Source: Reichenbachiella agariperforans
GTDB lineage: Bacteria > Bacteroidota > Bacteroidia > Cytophagales > Cyclobacteriaceae
DNA: 64,000 nucleotides
NCBI RefSeq assembly: GCF_900142205.1
Contig: NZ_FRAA01000005.1
Coordinates: forward strand, 124,001-188,000
Reading direction: 5' to 3'
Shown: one piece after another, positions 22,666-32,927 of the stretch
Layout: the number at the start of each line of letters is the position of its first letter
Numbering within the stretch: the stretch's first letter is position 1
Notes under the pieces: model-generated
The model's input: only the letters and a program-made list of their open reading frames with translations
Told to the model about the DNA's origin: nothing
Databases searched by the model: none
Program-made: the position numbers and the translations under genes

Positions 22666-25332
22666 ATGATGAAAAAGCATTTTATTCTAAGTCTCCTATT
22701 ACTATTTATACTATTTGGGGTATCCCAAGCGGAGATTCGTCTACCCAAACTCGTGAGCAATGGCATGGTACTCCAGCGCGATACGCCCCTCAAAATCTGG
22801 GGATGGGCAGACCCTAGCGAAGACATCACCGTCCGATTCAAGGGTAAGAAATATACCACTACCACCAGTGCTACAGGAGAATGGTCCGTCACGATGCGCG
22901 CAACCAAAGCAGGTGGTCCCTACACCATGCAAATCCAAGGAAAAGACGACTCCATCACACTCTCCAACCTCCTCGTAGGAGATGTATGGATGTGTGCAGG
23001 ACAATCCAACATGGTGCACTACCTCGGCATACATCAGCAACGATACCGACAGGAGATCGCGGAAGCTAACTACCCCGAAATCCGTCAATTCCTCGTCCCT
23101 ACCAACCCTCAGTTGCAGGGCACAGCGACGGATATTCCACAAGGAGAATGGAAAGAAGCCAATCCCGAAAATGTATTAAAATTCTCTGTGGTGGCCTACT
23201 TCTTTGCCAAGAATCTTTACGATCAGTACCATGTACCTATCGGTCTGATCAACGCCAGTGTGGGCGGTACTCCGGTTGAAGCATGGATCAGCGAAGAAGG
23301 GTTCAAGTCCTTCCCCTCCATCACCAAGACGCTCACCCAAAACAAAGACACAGCCTACGTCAATCAGAAAAATCGTATCGCACAAAAATACCGAGCAGCA
23401 GCCCCTCCACAACCACAGGACGATGGGCTCACCGCCTCTACACCATGGTATGACCTTAGCTACAAGCCCACCCATTGGCACAACATCAACATCCCCGGCT
23501 ACTGGGAAGACCAAGGCATCCGCAACCTAGACGGTGCGGTATGGTACCGTCGAGAGATCGATATCCCTGCCTCGATGACAGGCGTAGCGACCAAAATATT
23601 CATGGGCAGAATCATCGATGCGGATCAGGTCTACATCAATGGTACCCAAGTAGGTGGCAAGACCTACAAATACCCTCAACGCATCTACGACATTCCTGAG
23701 GGACTACTAAAGACGGGCAAAAACCTCATCACGATCCGAGTCGTGAACTATGGTGGCAAAGGCGGTTTCGTACCTGACAAGCCCTACTACCTCGCTACCG
23801 AAAACGACACCCTAGACCTCAAAGGCACATGGCAGTACAAAGTCAGTCAGGTGTTTCGTCCAAAACCTCCTCAGCCCTCTGGGGTATCCGCACAGCACCA
23901 GCCCACTGCCCTATACAACGGCATGGTGGCTCCCTTCACCCAGAGCCCTATCAAGGGAATCGTCTGGTACCAAGGAGAAAGCAATGGCGGCAATCCCCAA
24001 GCCTACGAAAAACTCATGGAGACGCTGATCCAAGATTGGAGAACCAAATGGAACGACAGCAACCTGCCCTTCCTCTATGCGCAGCTCCCCGATTACATGG
24101 ATGTAGACTACCTCCCTACCGAGAGCAACTGGGCTGAACTAAGAGAAGCACAGCGACGGGCTCTCGATGTACCCAATACCGCCATGGCTGTCACGCTAGG
24201 CTTAGGCGAATGGAACGACGTACATCCAGACAACAAGAAACCGGTCGGAGACCGTCTCGCACTAGCTGCCAAAGCACTAGCTTATGATAACAAAAAAGTC
24301 GTCTACTCAGGACCGATGTTTCGGTCTGCGTCAGTAGAGGGCAGTCAGGTCACGCTTTCCTTTGATCATGTCGGCAGTGGATTGATCTCTCAGGATGGCG
24401 AAGCGCTGAGGTGGTTTGCACTGGCTGGGGTTGATCAAAACTATGTTTGGGCGGATGCCAAAATAGAAAACAATCAGATCGTCCTGTCTAGCGATGAGAT
24501 CAATCAGCCCATCTATGTCCGCTATGCGTGGCAGGACAACCCTATGGACGTCAACTTCTACAACCAAGAAGGGCTACCTGCCTCCCCCTTCCAGACCCAA
24601 CTGACCGATGCGCTATGGTTTGGCAAGAAAGCCACCGTCGTACTGACCTACGACGATGCACTCAACGTCCACCTCGACAATGCCCTACCCGTACTGGATT
24701 CGCTGGGGCTCAAAGCTACCTTCTACATCTCTGCTGATGCGCCTGGCTTCAAGTACAGAACCTACGAATGGAAGAAAGCTGCGCAAAATGGACACGAACT
24801 GGGCAACCACACCCTCTACCACCCTTGCCTCGGTGGAGACGGACGCGCGTGGGTATCGGATGACAATGACCTCAGAAACTACTCCGTGCCTCAGATGGTT
24901 CGGGAGATCGACATGACCAACCTCATGCTCCAGACGTTAGATGGGAAGTCAAAACGCACCTATGCGTACACCTGTGGTGACAAGGAGACAGGTGAAGGTT
25001 CATTTGTGAAGGAAATAGAAGGAAAGTTCGTGGCGCTACGTGGTGTCCAGTCCGGGCTCAACCACCTCGGCACCCTAGACATGACTGACCTCCGGTGCAA
25101 CTCCATCGTCGATACCCCTGCATCAGATATGATTGCCTGGGCGGAGCAAGCCAAGAAAGAAAATGCCATGCTCATCCTCCTCTTTCATGGGGTCGGTGGA
25201 GAGCATTCGCTCAATGCTGCACTAGCTGATCATAAGGAGTTCCTAGAGTACCTCCAGGCCAATAAAGACGACCTATGGATCACCACTCTAGAAGATGCTG
25301 CAGAGCACATTCTCGAACAACAGAAGAAGTAG
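22666..25332 (+). CDS. Sialate O-acetylesterase-like / NodB polysaccharide deacetylase fusion, secreted
   Basis: The 888-residue protein has a signal peptide ending near SQAE and an SGNH esterase of the sialate O-acetylesterase type, with Ser114 in CAGQSNMV, WYQGES and a C-terminal NDVHP block. A GH2-like jelly-roll insert lies within it (about 265-390, VWYRREIDIP). After about residue 650 comes a NodB deacetylase domain: Asp663-Asp664 in LTYDDA and metal-ligand His715/His719 in GNHTLYHP. Two deacylating activities in one secreted chain suggest removal of acetyl groups from a modified polysaccharide or amino sugar. The fusion is directly visible; the substrate is unknown. It probably shares an operon with the GH2 gene before it. 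Confidence 0.88.
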   Translation: MMKKHFILSLLLLFILFGVSQAEIRLPKLVSNGMVLQRDTPLKIWGWADPSEDITVRFKGKKYTTTTSATGEWSVTMRATKAGGPYTMQIQGKDDSITLSNLLVGDVWMCAGQSNMVHYLGIHQQRYRQEIAEANYPEIRQFLVPTNPQLQGTATDIPQGEWKEANPENVLKFSVVAYFFAKNLYDQYHVPIGLINASVGGTPVEAWISEEGFKSFPSITKTLTQNKDTAYVNQKNRIAQKYRAAAPPQPQDDGLTASTPWYDLSYKPTHWHNINIPGYWEDQGIRNLDGAVWYRREIDIPASMTGVATKIFMGRIIDADQVYINGTQVGGKTYKYPQRIYDIPEGLLKTGKNLITIRVVNYGGKGGFVPDKPYYLATENDTLDLKGTWQYKVSQVFRPKPPQPSGVSAQHQPTALYNGMVAPFTQSPIKGIVWYQGESNGGNPQAYEKLMETLIQDWRTKWNDSNLPFLYAQLPDYMDVDYLPTESNWAELREAQRRALDVPNTAMAVTLGLGEWNDVHPDNKKPVGDRLALAAKALAYDNKKVVYSGPMFRSASVEGSQVTLSFDHVGSGLISQDGEALRWFALAGVDQNYVWADAKIENNQIVLSSDEINQPIYVRYAWQDNPMDVNFYNQEGLPASPFQTQLTDALWFGKKATVVLTYDDALNVHLDNALPVLDSLGLKATFYISADAPGFKYRTYEWKKAAQNGHELGNHTLYHPCLGGDGRAWVSDDNDLRNYSVPQMVREIDMTNLMLQTLDGKSKRTYAYTCGDKETGEGSFVKEIEGKFVALRGVQSGLNHLGTLDMTDLRCNSIVDTPASDMIAWAEQAKKENAMLILLFHGVGGEHSLNAALADHKEFLEYLQANKDDLWITTLEDAAEHILEQQKK

Positions 25333-25391
25333 TGTGAAACTTTTGAGAACCGAGAGGCAAGATATTGAGAGACTAGACGGCTAGAAAATTC

Positions 25392-25418
25392 AAAGCCTCG
25401 GCACGAGACCGAGGCTTT
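25392..25418 (+). terminator. Intrinsic terminator of the GH2/esterase-deacetylase unit
   Basis: The 10-bp stem AAAGCCTCGG (25392-25401) pairs with 25409-25418 around a 7-base loop and ends in TTTTAGTTTAT. It is 60 bases after the deacetylase stop. Confidence 0.88.
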
Positions 25419-25617
25419 TAGTTTATACCTTCCTTCTTAACTAAACCAGTATAAACACTTATCCTCCTAGGAGTGATACAGGTTGGCAACAATATTAATT
25501 TTTCCGTAACAAATGCCAAACATACAACTGTAGAAATGATTAGAGATTGTAATATTTTCAACTAGAACTCAATCTTGAGACAGATTATCTAGAAAATCAT
25601 TCATAAAACCGCCAATA

Positions 25618-25875
25618 TCAATAGTTCATTTTGCACTGAAGGATTTGAACAACATCCCCTTTGATGCGATACACCAGCCGATGTTCAAAATTGATACGCC
25701 GTGACCAGACGTCGTTGAGTTCATAGCACAAGGGCTGTGGATACCCTAGCCCTTCGTAGGGTGTTTCTTTGATGGACAAACACAGTTCATCGATCAGGCG
25801 CTTCATAGACTGATCGGTTTTCTGCCAATGGATATACTCTAACCATGCATGGGACGAAAATTTAAGCAAAGTCAT
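25618..25875 (-). CDS. yoeB: YoeB-family toxin with substituted active site
   Basis: The 85-residue protein aligns by eye over its full length with E. coli YoeB, a ribosome-dependent mRNA endonuclease. Shared blocks include HAWLEYIHWQKTD, ETPYEGLG and WSRRINFEHRLVYR. In the E. coli enzyme Glu46, Arg65 and His83 form the active site. Here the matching positions are Gln47, Arg66 and Asn84, while the terminal Tyr is kept. The codons read CAG and AAC, so this is not a frame artefact. It overlaps the antitoxin stop by four bases (ATGA). It may be weakened or inactive as a nuclease yet still fold and bind YefM. Confidence 0.9.
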   Translation of the reverse strand: MTLLKFSSHAWLEYIHWQKTDQSMKRLIDELCLSIKETPYEGLGYPQPLCYELNDVWSRRINFEHRLVYRIKGDVVQILQCKMNY

Positions 25876-26129
25876 GAGAGCTTTTGGATTGTTTTTTCAA
25901 ATCCCCCTCCATCGTTCATCTCTCCTATTGATTCAAAAATACGCTGTGCATTTCTGGGATTCTTAAGTAAGAAGAAAGTCTCGTGTATGCTATCATAGTC
26001 TGACTTGGATAGTACCACTACATCTTTACCATCCGTACGTGTGACGAGCAGTGGCATACGATGGTTCATTACCCGATCCATAAATGATTTTAGATTTTGC
26101 CGAAAGTTGGTGTAGGTCGTATGTTCCAT
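25872..26129 (-). CDS. yefM: YefM-family antitoxin
   Basis: An 85-residue protein of the Phd/YefM fold: the N-terminal DNA-binding part begins MEHTTYTNFRQNLKSFMDRV and continues with LLVTRTDGKDVVVLSKSDYDSI. The start is set at the ATG at 26129, because the in-frame start at 26171 adds a hydrophobic stretch not found in the family. It normally neutralises YoeB and represses its own operon. Antitoxin-first order and ATGA coupling to the toxin are standard. Confidence 0.92.
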   Translation of the reverse strand: MEHTTYTNFRQNLKSFMDRVMNHRMPLLVTRTDGKDVVVLSKSDYDSIHETFFLLKNPRNAQRIFESIGEMNDGGGFEKTIQKLS

Positions 26130-26200
26130 ATTAAGTGTTTGGAACAAATATAAGTAGTTGTACAGAATCAAGTACCATACAAGACACTGAATTTAAAGCA

Positions 26201-26719
26201 CTACCAAGTCCACCACTCTGCTTTCACTCCGAAATAATGACCCCACCTCTCTTTCCCAACAAGGTCAAGATAAGGAGAATACTGATTGTCACGAGCGGTA
26301 TCATTGTATCTCGCAACTGAATACACGAAACGCAAATGTGGGCGTGACCAAACCGATCGTTGTCCGCGCAGGAATCAGACTCAGCTTCGTCATAGTATAA
26401 CCCATCCATCCTCACCAGGAAACGAGTAGAGTCCGGAAGAATCATTTTCGCTGATCTCTGTATCTGTCGCGTCTCCCATGTGATGATACTCTCCCAGTAG
26501 GGTAATCAGTTTGTTGTCCCCGAGACGGAAATCTTGCTCCACGGTCAACAGCAACCTTTGCCGCAATTCCAAACTAGGCGTTCCCGATTTGATATTCAAA
26601 AAGAAATAAGGTGGTACCGTAGAGGTCGTATCTGATGAGGATACAAAATTCATCGACATTCTAGTTCCTTTGTACTCTAGCCCAAACCCTTGGCCAGAAT
26701 GATCATAAAAGGGATTCAC
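26201..26719 (-). pseudogene. Decayed outer-membrane porin gene (maltoporin/LamB-like)
   Basis: Three consecutive pieces in different frames read as one beta-barrel protein. The first (26719 to about 26395) runs from AVNPFYDHSGQGFGLEY to FPGEDGWV. The second holds GLYYDEAESDSCADNDRFG. The third begins RPHLRFVYSVARYNDTAR and ends GHYFGVKAEWWTW before a TAG at 26201-26203. Arg-Pro followed by alternating barrel residues and a Trp-rich end resemble sugar porins of the LamB kind. The 5' part is missing and an in-frame TAG lies just upstream. At least two frameshifts separate the pieces. The exact family needs a search. Confidence 0.72.
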
Positions 26720-26741
26720 TGCAAGAGACTACAACTGCATA

Positions 26742-27122
26742 CTATAGCTCTCTCTGACAGATTTCTATCAGCTTGTCTTTTCTAAGGGGCTTGACCAAGT
26801 AATCTTTGATCAAATCAATATTTTCCGCTTTAGTAATATCTCTATAATCAATGGATGAAGACAATATGTATATCGGAACAAGTGCTATACCTAAGGATTG
26901 ATAACTCTCTATAAAATCCCAAGCATCCATGATGGGCATGTTGATATCTAGAAATATTAGGTCAGGTAATTGATCATCAGATTTCAAATGAGCAATAGCT
27001 TCTTCCCCATGCAAAAAGGTCTCTATAACTAACTCATCATCAAAATTGACAAGCATCTTCTTCATGATTCTTTGCAAAATAGGGTCATCATCTATGACGT
27101 ACACTTTACGTTTCTCTGTCAT
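26742..27122 (-). CDS. Stand-alone receiver-domain response regulator
   Basis: The 126-residue single REC domain has acidic residues in YVIDDDPILQ, phosphoacceptor Asp in LIFLDINMPIMD, switch Ser in IYILSSS and conserved Lys in DYLVKPL. There is no output domain, so it should act by protein contact or as a phosphate shuttle. The start is taken at 27122 because the frame upstream (from 27167) adds 15 residues unlike any receiver. No cognate kinase is next to it. The region downstream is the decayed porin gene. Confidence 0.9.
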   Translation of the reverse strand: MTEKRKVYVIDDDPILQRIMKKMLVNFDDELVIETFLHGEEAIAHLKSDDQLPDLIFLDINMPIMDAWDFIESYQSLGIALVPIYILSSSIDYRDITKAENIDLIKDYLVKPLRKDKLIEICQREL

Positions 27123-27259
27123 CCAATTTTTCGTTCTAAATAATGCATTCCAAGATACGCATGCCAAGTAGTTCGATGCAAGAATTCATCTATTTAATAT
27201 GAAATTAGTTAGTTGAATTCTTAATCGAGATATTTGCGCCTCGCTCATATATATCACGG

Positions 27260-27697
27260 ATGGAATTAAAGGCAGGAATCAAAATCATCAACACAGTCAT
27301 ACACGAATGTCTCAAAACGAAAAAGGACGCTATCGTAGCTGTAGTAGACCAAAATGGAGAGTTAGTCACCTTTGCGCGCACCGACGGTGCTCCGTTGAGT
27401 TCTCTACAGCTCGCCATCAACATGGCCTATACTGCTACTAGACTCCAGCAAGAGACGCAAACCTTCTCAATACAACTCGCACAAAAAAATCCTGAAGACC
27501 TCCGCTTTTACAACGATCCCAAAATTGTCACCTGGCCAGGAGGCATCCCCGTCTATGATCCAGCTGGCAAACTCATAGGAGGAATAGGTATCAGTGGTAT
27601 GAGTGACGAAGAAAACATTGCGCTAGCGCATCAAGCACGCGAAGCAATCAAACCCACTCCACCCAAACCAGACAACAGCCTAAAGCTGTATTCGTAA
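27260..27697 (+). CDS. GlcG/HbpS-like family protein
   Basis: The 145-residue protein matches the GlcG/HbpS (DUF336) fold: ECLKTKKDAIVAVVDQNGELVTFARTDGA, AYTATRL, a WPGGIPVYD turn and GGIGISGMSDEENIALA. Family members include heme-binding HbpS and proteins found in glycolate or diol operons, but most have no set function. There is no signal peptide, so it is cytoplasmic. A CvfB-like gene follows after 34 bases and may be co-transcribed. Confidence 0.85.
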   Translation: MELKAGIKIINTVIHECLKTKKDAIVAVVDQNGELVTFARTDGAPLSSLQLAINMAYTATRLQQETQTFSIQLAQKNPEDLRFYNDPKIVTWPGGIPVYDPAGKLIGGIGISGMSDEENIALAHQAREAIKPTPPKPDNSLKLYS

Positions 27698-27731
27698 CCA
27701 TTCAACATTCACTAGCATAGCAACGATCACC

Positions 27732-28559
27732 ATGGAAATAGGCGAAAATAACCTACTCAAAGTCAATAGATTCACAGATAATGGAGCATACCTCATCGAC
27801 GCAGATCACACCGAGGTTCTCTTACCCAACAAGTACGTTTCCGAGGACCTCACCATAGGAGATGAGATCAATGTATTCGTGTACACCGACTCTCAGGATC
27901 GCAATGTAGCCACCACCCTGACACCACTCGCCAAACGAAATCAATTCGCCTGCCTACAGGTCAAGGATGTCAGTCAATACGGTGCTTTTATGGACTGGGG
28001 ATTAGAGAAAGATCTTTTTGTACCTTTTAGCGAGCAAGATCGACGACTAAAACCAGGACAATGGAACCTCGTCTACTTGTATCTCGACTCGATCACCAAA
28101 CGCGTCGCAGCAAGTACACGTATCCACCTATTCGTAGCTCGAGACATTATGGATATCGAGGAAGGAGACGAAGCGGACATCATCATAGGCGAAACCACCA
28201 TCAACGGAATCAAAACCATTATCAACCAAAAATACCTTGGTCTGATATACGAGAACGAAACTTTCGAAGAACTCAACAAAGGAGAAAAACGAAAGGGATA
28301 CATCAAAACCATTCGCCCAGATGGAAAAATTGACGTTTCACTCCGAAAATCAGGAATTGAAATTCTAGAAGAAGGAGCTGAAAAAATCATAAGCTACCTC
28401 AACAGTCACGACGGCCAACTGTCTCTTCATGACAAAAGTTCTCCTGAAGAAATCCAGTCTGTTCTCCAAATGAGCAAAAAGAATTTCAAACGCTCAATTG
28501 GTATACTATACAAGAAAAAAATGATAGTTATCAAAGATGAAGAAATTGTACTAGCCTAA
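27732..28559 (+). CDS. cvfB: CvfB-like S1 RNA-binding protein
   Basis: The 275-residue protein begins MEIGENNLLKVNRFTDNG and holds tandem S1/OB-fold segments, with VSQYGAFMDWGLEKDLFVP and KGYIKTIRPDGKIDVSLRKSG the clearest. A C-terminal winged helix (about 215-275) ends in SIGILYKKKMIVIKDEEIVL. This is the CvfB layout, known in Gram-positive bacteria as an RNA-binding regulator of virulence genes. Its function in Bacteroidota is not set. A terminator follows at 28591. Confidence 0.85.
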   Translation: MEIGENNLLKVNRFTDNGAYLIDADHTEVLLPNKYVSEDLTIGDEINVFVYTDSQDRNVATTLTPLAKRNQFACLQVKDVSQYGAFMDWGLEKDLFVPFSEQDRRLKPGQWNLVYLYLDSITKRVAASTRIHLFVARDIMDIEEGDEADIIIGETTINGIKTIINQKYLGLIYENETFEELNKGEKRKGYIKTIRPDGKIDVSLRKSGIEILEEGAEKIISYLNSHDGQLSLHDKSSPEEIQSVLQMSKKNFKRSIGILYKKKMIVIKDEEIVLA

Positions 28560-28590
28560 CATTTTACATTTATTTAGATTTAATACAAAT

Positions 28591-28618
28591 AAGACTTGGA
28601 TAAACCATTCCGAGTCTT
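28591..28618 (+). terminator. Intrinsic terminator after the cvfB-like gene
   Basis: AAGACTTGG (28591-28599) pairs with CCGAGTCTT (28610-28618) through one G-T wobble, followed by ATTTTTG. It lies 31 bases past the stop. Confidence 0.82.
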
Positions 28619-28653
28619 ATTTTTGCATAGAATGAATCTAAATAGATAACACA

Positions 28654-29265
28654 GTGCCTATAACTCAATCCGTCATCATCGCTGACTCCAACTACCTAAG
28701 CATGCAAGGATTGCAAAACATTGTCACCAACAACAGCGCCTTAGAGCTCATTGAGTCTATATCCGATATCGCTGATCGGGCTCAATTTCAATACGATCAA
28801 GCAGACATCTATATCATCAATACCAGCCGAAACACAAAGGTGCTAACAGAACTCGCAATGAACGTATCTTCTTCTAAGCGTGTACTGGCCATTGCCAATA
28901 CTTCAGAAGTCGCTGGAATAAAAAAACTTTGGAAACATGGTATCCAAAGCATCGTCACAGACCACTGTAGTGAACAAGAAATTTCTCAAGCCATCGAACA
29001 CCTCGCCAACAAAGAAAATTTCTACTGCAATACGATCTTAGATTTAATCAAACGTAAAAGTAAGACCTCTCCCCGATTTGGGCTTACTAAAAGAGAATAT
29101 GAAATCCTGCTCCTAATCACCAAAGGCAAGAGTTCGAAAGACATCTCGGAACAGCTTTTCTTAAGCCCCCACACAGTTAATTCGCATCGCAAAAACATCC
29201 TCAAAAAACTCAACCTAAAATCACCCGCCGAACTCATCATCTTTGCTTTGGACAACAACATCTAG
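28654..29265 (+). CDS. LuxR-type regulator with degenerate receiver domain
   Basis: The 203-residue protein starts at a GTG. The N-terminal domain (about 1-125) has receiver topology but lacks the usual phosphorylation site: where a receiver has LLDxxMP it reads YIINTSRNTK, one of the N-terminal acidic pair is gone (IIADSN), and the switch Lys position reads IVTDHC. A LuxR/NarL helix-turn-helix follows (about 140-200; FGLTKREYEILLLITKGKSS and SPHTVNSHRKNILKKLNL). It probably works without phosphorylation. No kinase gene is adjacent. It lies 130 bases upstream of the thiamine riboswitch; a link to thiamine is not supported. Confidence 0.88.
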   Translation: MPITQSVIIADSNYLSMQGLQNIVTNNSALELIESISDIADRAQFQYDQADIYIINTSRNTKVLTELAMNVSSSKRVLAIANTSEVAGIKKLWKHGIQSIVTDHCSEQEISQAIEHLANKENFYCNTILDLIKRKSKTSPRFGLTKREYEILLLITKGKSSKDISEQLFLSPHTVNSHRKNILKKLNLKSPAELIIFALDNNI

Positions 29266-29381
29266 ACACGTTCATTGCTTATTTTAAACCTCCTGCTATT
29301 TATCCCAACTAGTCGTTTGTCATTACTTCACGGATAACACTAATATCTTGTTGATTGTTTTATACTTCTAATATTTCCTCT

Positions 29382-29389
29382 TAGATTTG
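29382..29389 (+). promoter_or_regulatory. -7 promoter element of the thiamine operon
   Basis: TAGATTTG matches the Bacteroidota -7 consensus TAnnTTTG and lies 6-8 bases before the first conserved base of the TPP riboswitch, which is where transcription should begin. A good -33 TTTG at the usual spacing was not found; a TTG at 29355-29357 is a few bases too far away. Confidence 0.6.
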
Positions 29390-29394
29390 GCACA

Positions 29395-29477
29395 TACTTT
29401 AGGGGTGCCCACAGATGCTGTGGCTGAGACAATACCCTCAATACCTGATACTGGTAATTCAGTCGAAGGGAAAAGTC
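29395..29477 (+). promoter_or_regulatory. TPP riboswitch (THI element)
   Basis: The leader carries the conserved THI-box pieces in order: AGGGGTGCCC at 29401, GCTGAGACAATACCC at 29423-29437, ACCTGATACTGGTAATTCAG at 29443-29462, and GAAGGGA. The variable P3 stem CCACA/TGTGG (29409-29413 with 29419-29423) is short. It lies 40 bases before thiS and is expected to switch the thi operon off when thiamine pyrophosphate is abundant. The gap to thiS is too short for a separate large terminator, so control of translation is likely. Confidence 0.93.
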
Positions 29478-29517
29478 AGGCACTTCACGTGGCTCCTAAA
29501 GGTAAAACCGATTCAAT

Positions 29518-29724
29518 ATGAAATTCAAATTGAACAACGAGGAGCAAATTCTTCAGGACGATCACACACAACTAACATCAGTATTAAAGGAAAAAAACCT
29601 TTATATTGAAAGAGGAATTGCTGTGGCGATCAATGACGAAATTCTACCCAAATCAAATTGGGAAGAATACCTCATACAAGAAAACGACAATATTCTGATC
29701 ATCACCGCCACACAAGGTGGATAA
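29518..29724 (+). CDS. thiS: ThiS sulfur carrier protein
   Basis: The 68-residue ubiquitin-like protein ends in the diagnostic Gly-Gly (ITATQGG). The terminal glycine carries sulfur as a thiocarboxylate for thiazole formation by ThiG. The start is the ATG at 29518, giving MKFKLNNEEQ. It is the first gene after the TPP riboswitch and is 10 bases before thiC. ThiF, which activates ThiS, is not in this window. Confidence 0.95.
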   Translation: MKFKLNNEEQILQDDHTQLTSVLKEKNLYIERGIAVAINDEILPKSNWEEYLIQENDNILIITATQGG

Positions 29725-29728
29725 TTGA

Positions 29729-31606
<1,878 letters not shown>

Positions 31607-31609
31607 CGA

Positions 31610-32197
31610 TTGAAAATCGTCATCATTACACCAGAGACGCTGGTGGATCAAGAGCTGGAGACCTGCAACGAACTGCTGCAACATGACGTTCGTTTGCATA
31701 TCCGAAAGCCTCATGGATCAAAAGATGAATTAACAAGATATTTAGATCAGATAGATCCGTTACATTATAAAAAAATCAGCCTCCATCAGCATCATAGTCT
31801 GGTGGAGGAATTGAAACTGGGAGGTAAACACTGGAAGTCAGACCAAATAATAGACAACCAATGCTTAACAATCCGTTCCAAGTCATTTCATAATTGGGAA
31901 GACCTAGTACAGGAAACAGCTGCAATAGATTATGGCTTTTTAAGTCCCATATACGATAGTATCTCCAAACGGGGGTATACATCAGGATTTGATGAGACCA
32001 AGCTAAAAAAGTGGGTAACACATAGCAAGCCCTTTCCCGTATACGCTTTGGGTGGTGTCACATTTGACAAACTGGAAGCACTACAGGACTTAGGTTTCGA
32101 TGGGGCGGCACTACTGGGAGCTTTTTGGAATTTATCGGATATTAAATTACGCTTGAAAACACTTAAACAAATAACTCATGGCAATAGCAAAAGATAA
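31610..32197 (+). CDS. ThiE/TenI-like protein, second copy
   Basis: The 195-residue TIM-barrel protein starts at a TTG, with MKIVIITPETL fitting the first beta strand. It shows thiamine-phosphate-synthase-like blocks: LHIRKPHGSKDEL, LTIRSKSFHNWEDL, DYGFLSPIYDSISKRGY and PVYALGGVTFDKLEAL. It is shorter and more divergent than the true ThiE 700 bases downstream. The usual NDH and GVHLG motifs are blurred (LHQHHS and GGKHWKS). It could be a TenI-type thiazole tautomerase or a second synthase, but TenI in the strict sense catalyses aromatisation of the thiazole. It overlaps thiD by 20 bases. Confidence 0.82.
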   Translation: MKIVIITPETLVDQELETCNELLQHDVRLHIRKPHGSKDELTRYLDQIDPLHYKKISLHQHHSLVEELKLGGKHWKSDQIIDNQCLTIRSKSFHNWEDLVQETAAIDYGFLSPIYDSISKRGYTSGFDETKLKKWVTHSKPFPVYALGGVTFDKLEALQDLGFDGAALLGAFWNLSDIKLRLKTLKQITHGNSKR

Positions 32198-32927
32198 TCT
32201 AGTATTAAGTATCGCAGGGTTTGATCCCTGTGGTGGTGCAGGCATATTGGCCGACATACAGACCATGCATCAGCTCAAAGTGCAAGGAATGGCAGTAGTG
32301 ACTGCTCTAACCTATCAAAACGAGGACGACCTGTGGGGTATAGAGTGGAAAGATTTTGATCCCATCAAATCACAAATTGATGCACTACTAGCAGATTACA
32401 GTTTTGGTGTTGTCAAAATAGGGATTATCAACGGACTAGACCTGCTCAACAAACTACTCCAGTATCTTGAAAAAAGAATTCCTAACGCTAGGATCATTTG
32501 GGATCCCGTTTTAAAATCTTCATCAGGATTTGATTTCGTCAAGAAAGTCGAGTCGGATGAGTTTCAAAACATCCTGAAACGTGTACACCTGATTACACCC
32601 AACCGATGGGAATTCGATAAGATTTCGGCTGCATTAGGTTCAGAAACCTGGCCTACCAACGTACTCAAAAAAGGAGGACACAGTGACACCTCTGACACCA
32701 GTGATATTTTGATTAAACCAGACGGTAGCCAAGTCAAAATAGAAGGAAAACGCATCGAAGGAAAAGACAAACACGGCACTGGATGTGTACTTTCTTCGGC
32801 AGTAGCTGCCAGCATCAACAAAGGAATGTCACTAGAAGACGCCTGTAAAGCAGCCAAAGAGTACACGGAAAAATATCTACAAACAGGAACAGCCAAATTA
32901 GGAAGACATTTTGAAATCAACGCATGA
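32178..32927 (+). CDS. thiD: Hydroxymethylpyrimidine / phosphomethylpyrimidine kinase
   Basis: The 249-residue ribokinase-fold enzyme starts LVLSIAGFDPCGGAGILADI, the ThiD substrate-binding signature, and ends its catalytic part with DKHGTGCVLSSAVAAS, the conserved anion-hole Asp region. It phosphorylates HMP twice to the pyrophosphate used by ThiE. The usual Ser/Asp-Ser start motif reads GFDPCGGAG. It overlaps the gene on each side, so it is part of a tightly coupled operon. Confidence 0.95.
   Translation: MAIAKDNLVLSIAGFDPCGGAGILADIQTMHQLKVQGMAVVTALTYQNEDDLWGIEWKDFDPIKSQIDALLADYSFGVVKIGIINGLDLLNKLLQYLEKRIPNARIIWDPVLKSSSGFDFVKKVESDEFQNILKRVHLITPNRWEFDKISAALGSETWPTNVLKKGGHSDTSDTSDILIKPDGSQVKIEGKRIEGKDKHGTGCVLSSAVAASINKGMSLEDACKAAKEYTEKYLQTGTAKLGRHFEINA

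Noticed and set aside
22741-23142. 133-codon minus-strand open frame within the esterase-deacetylase gene
   Set aside because: It is antisense to a clear enzyme with conserved motifs, and its composition follows from the opposite strand.
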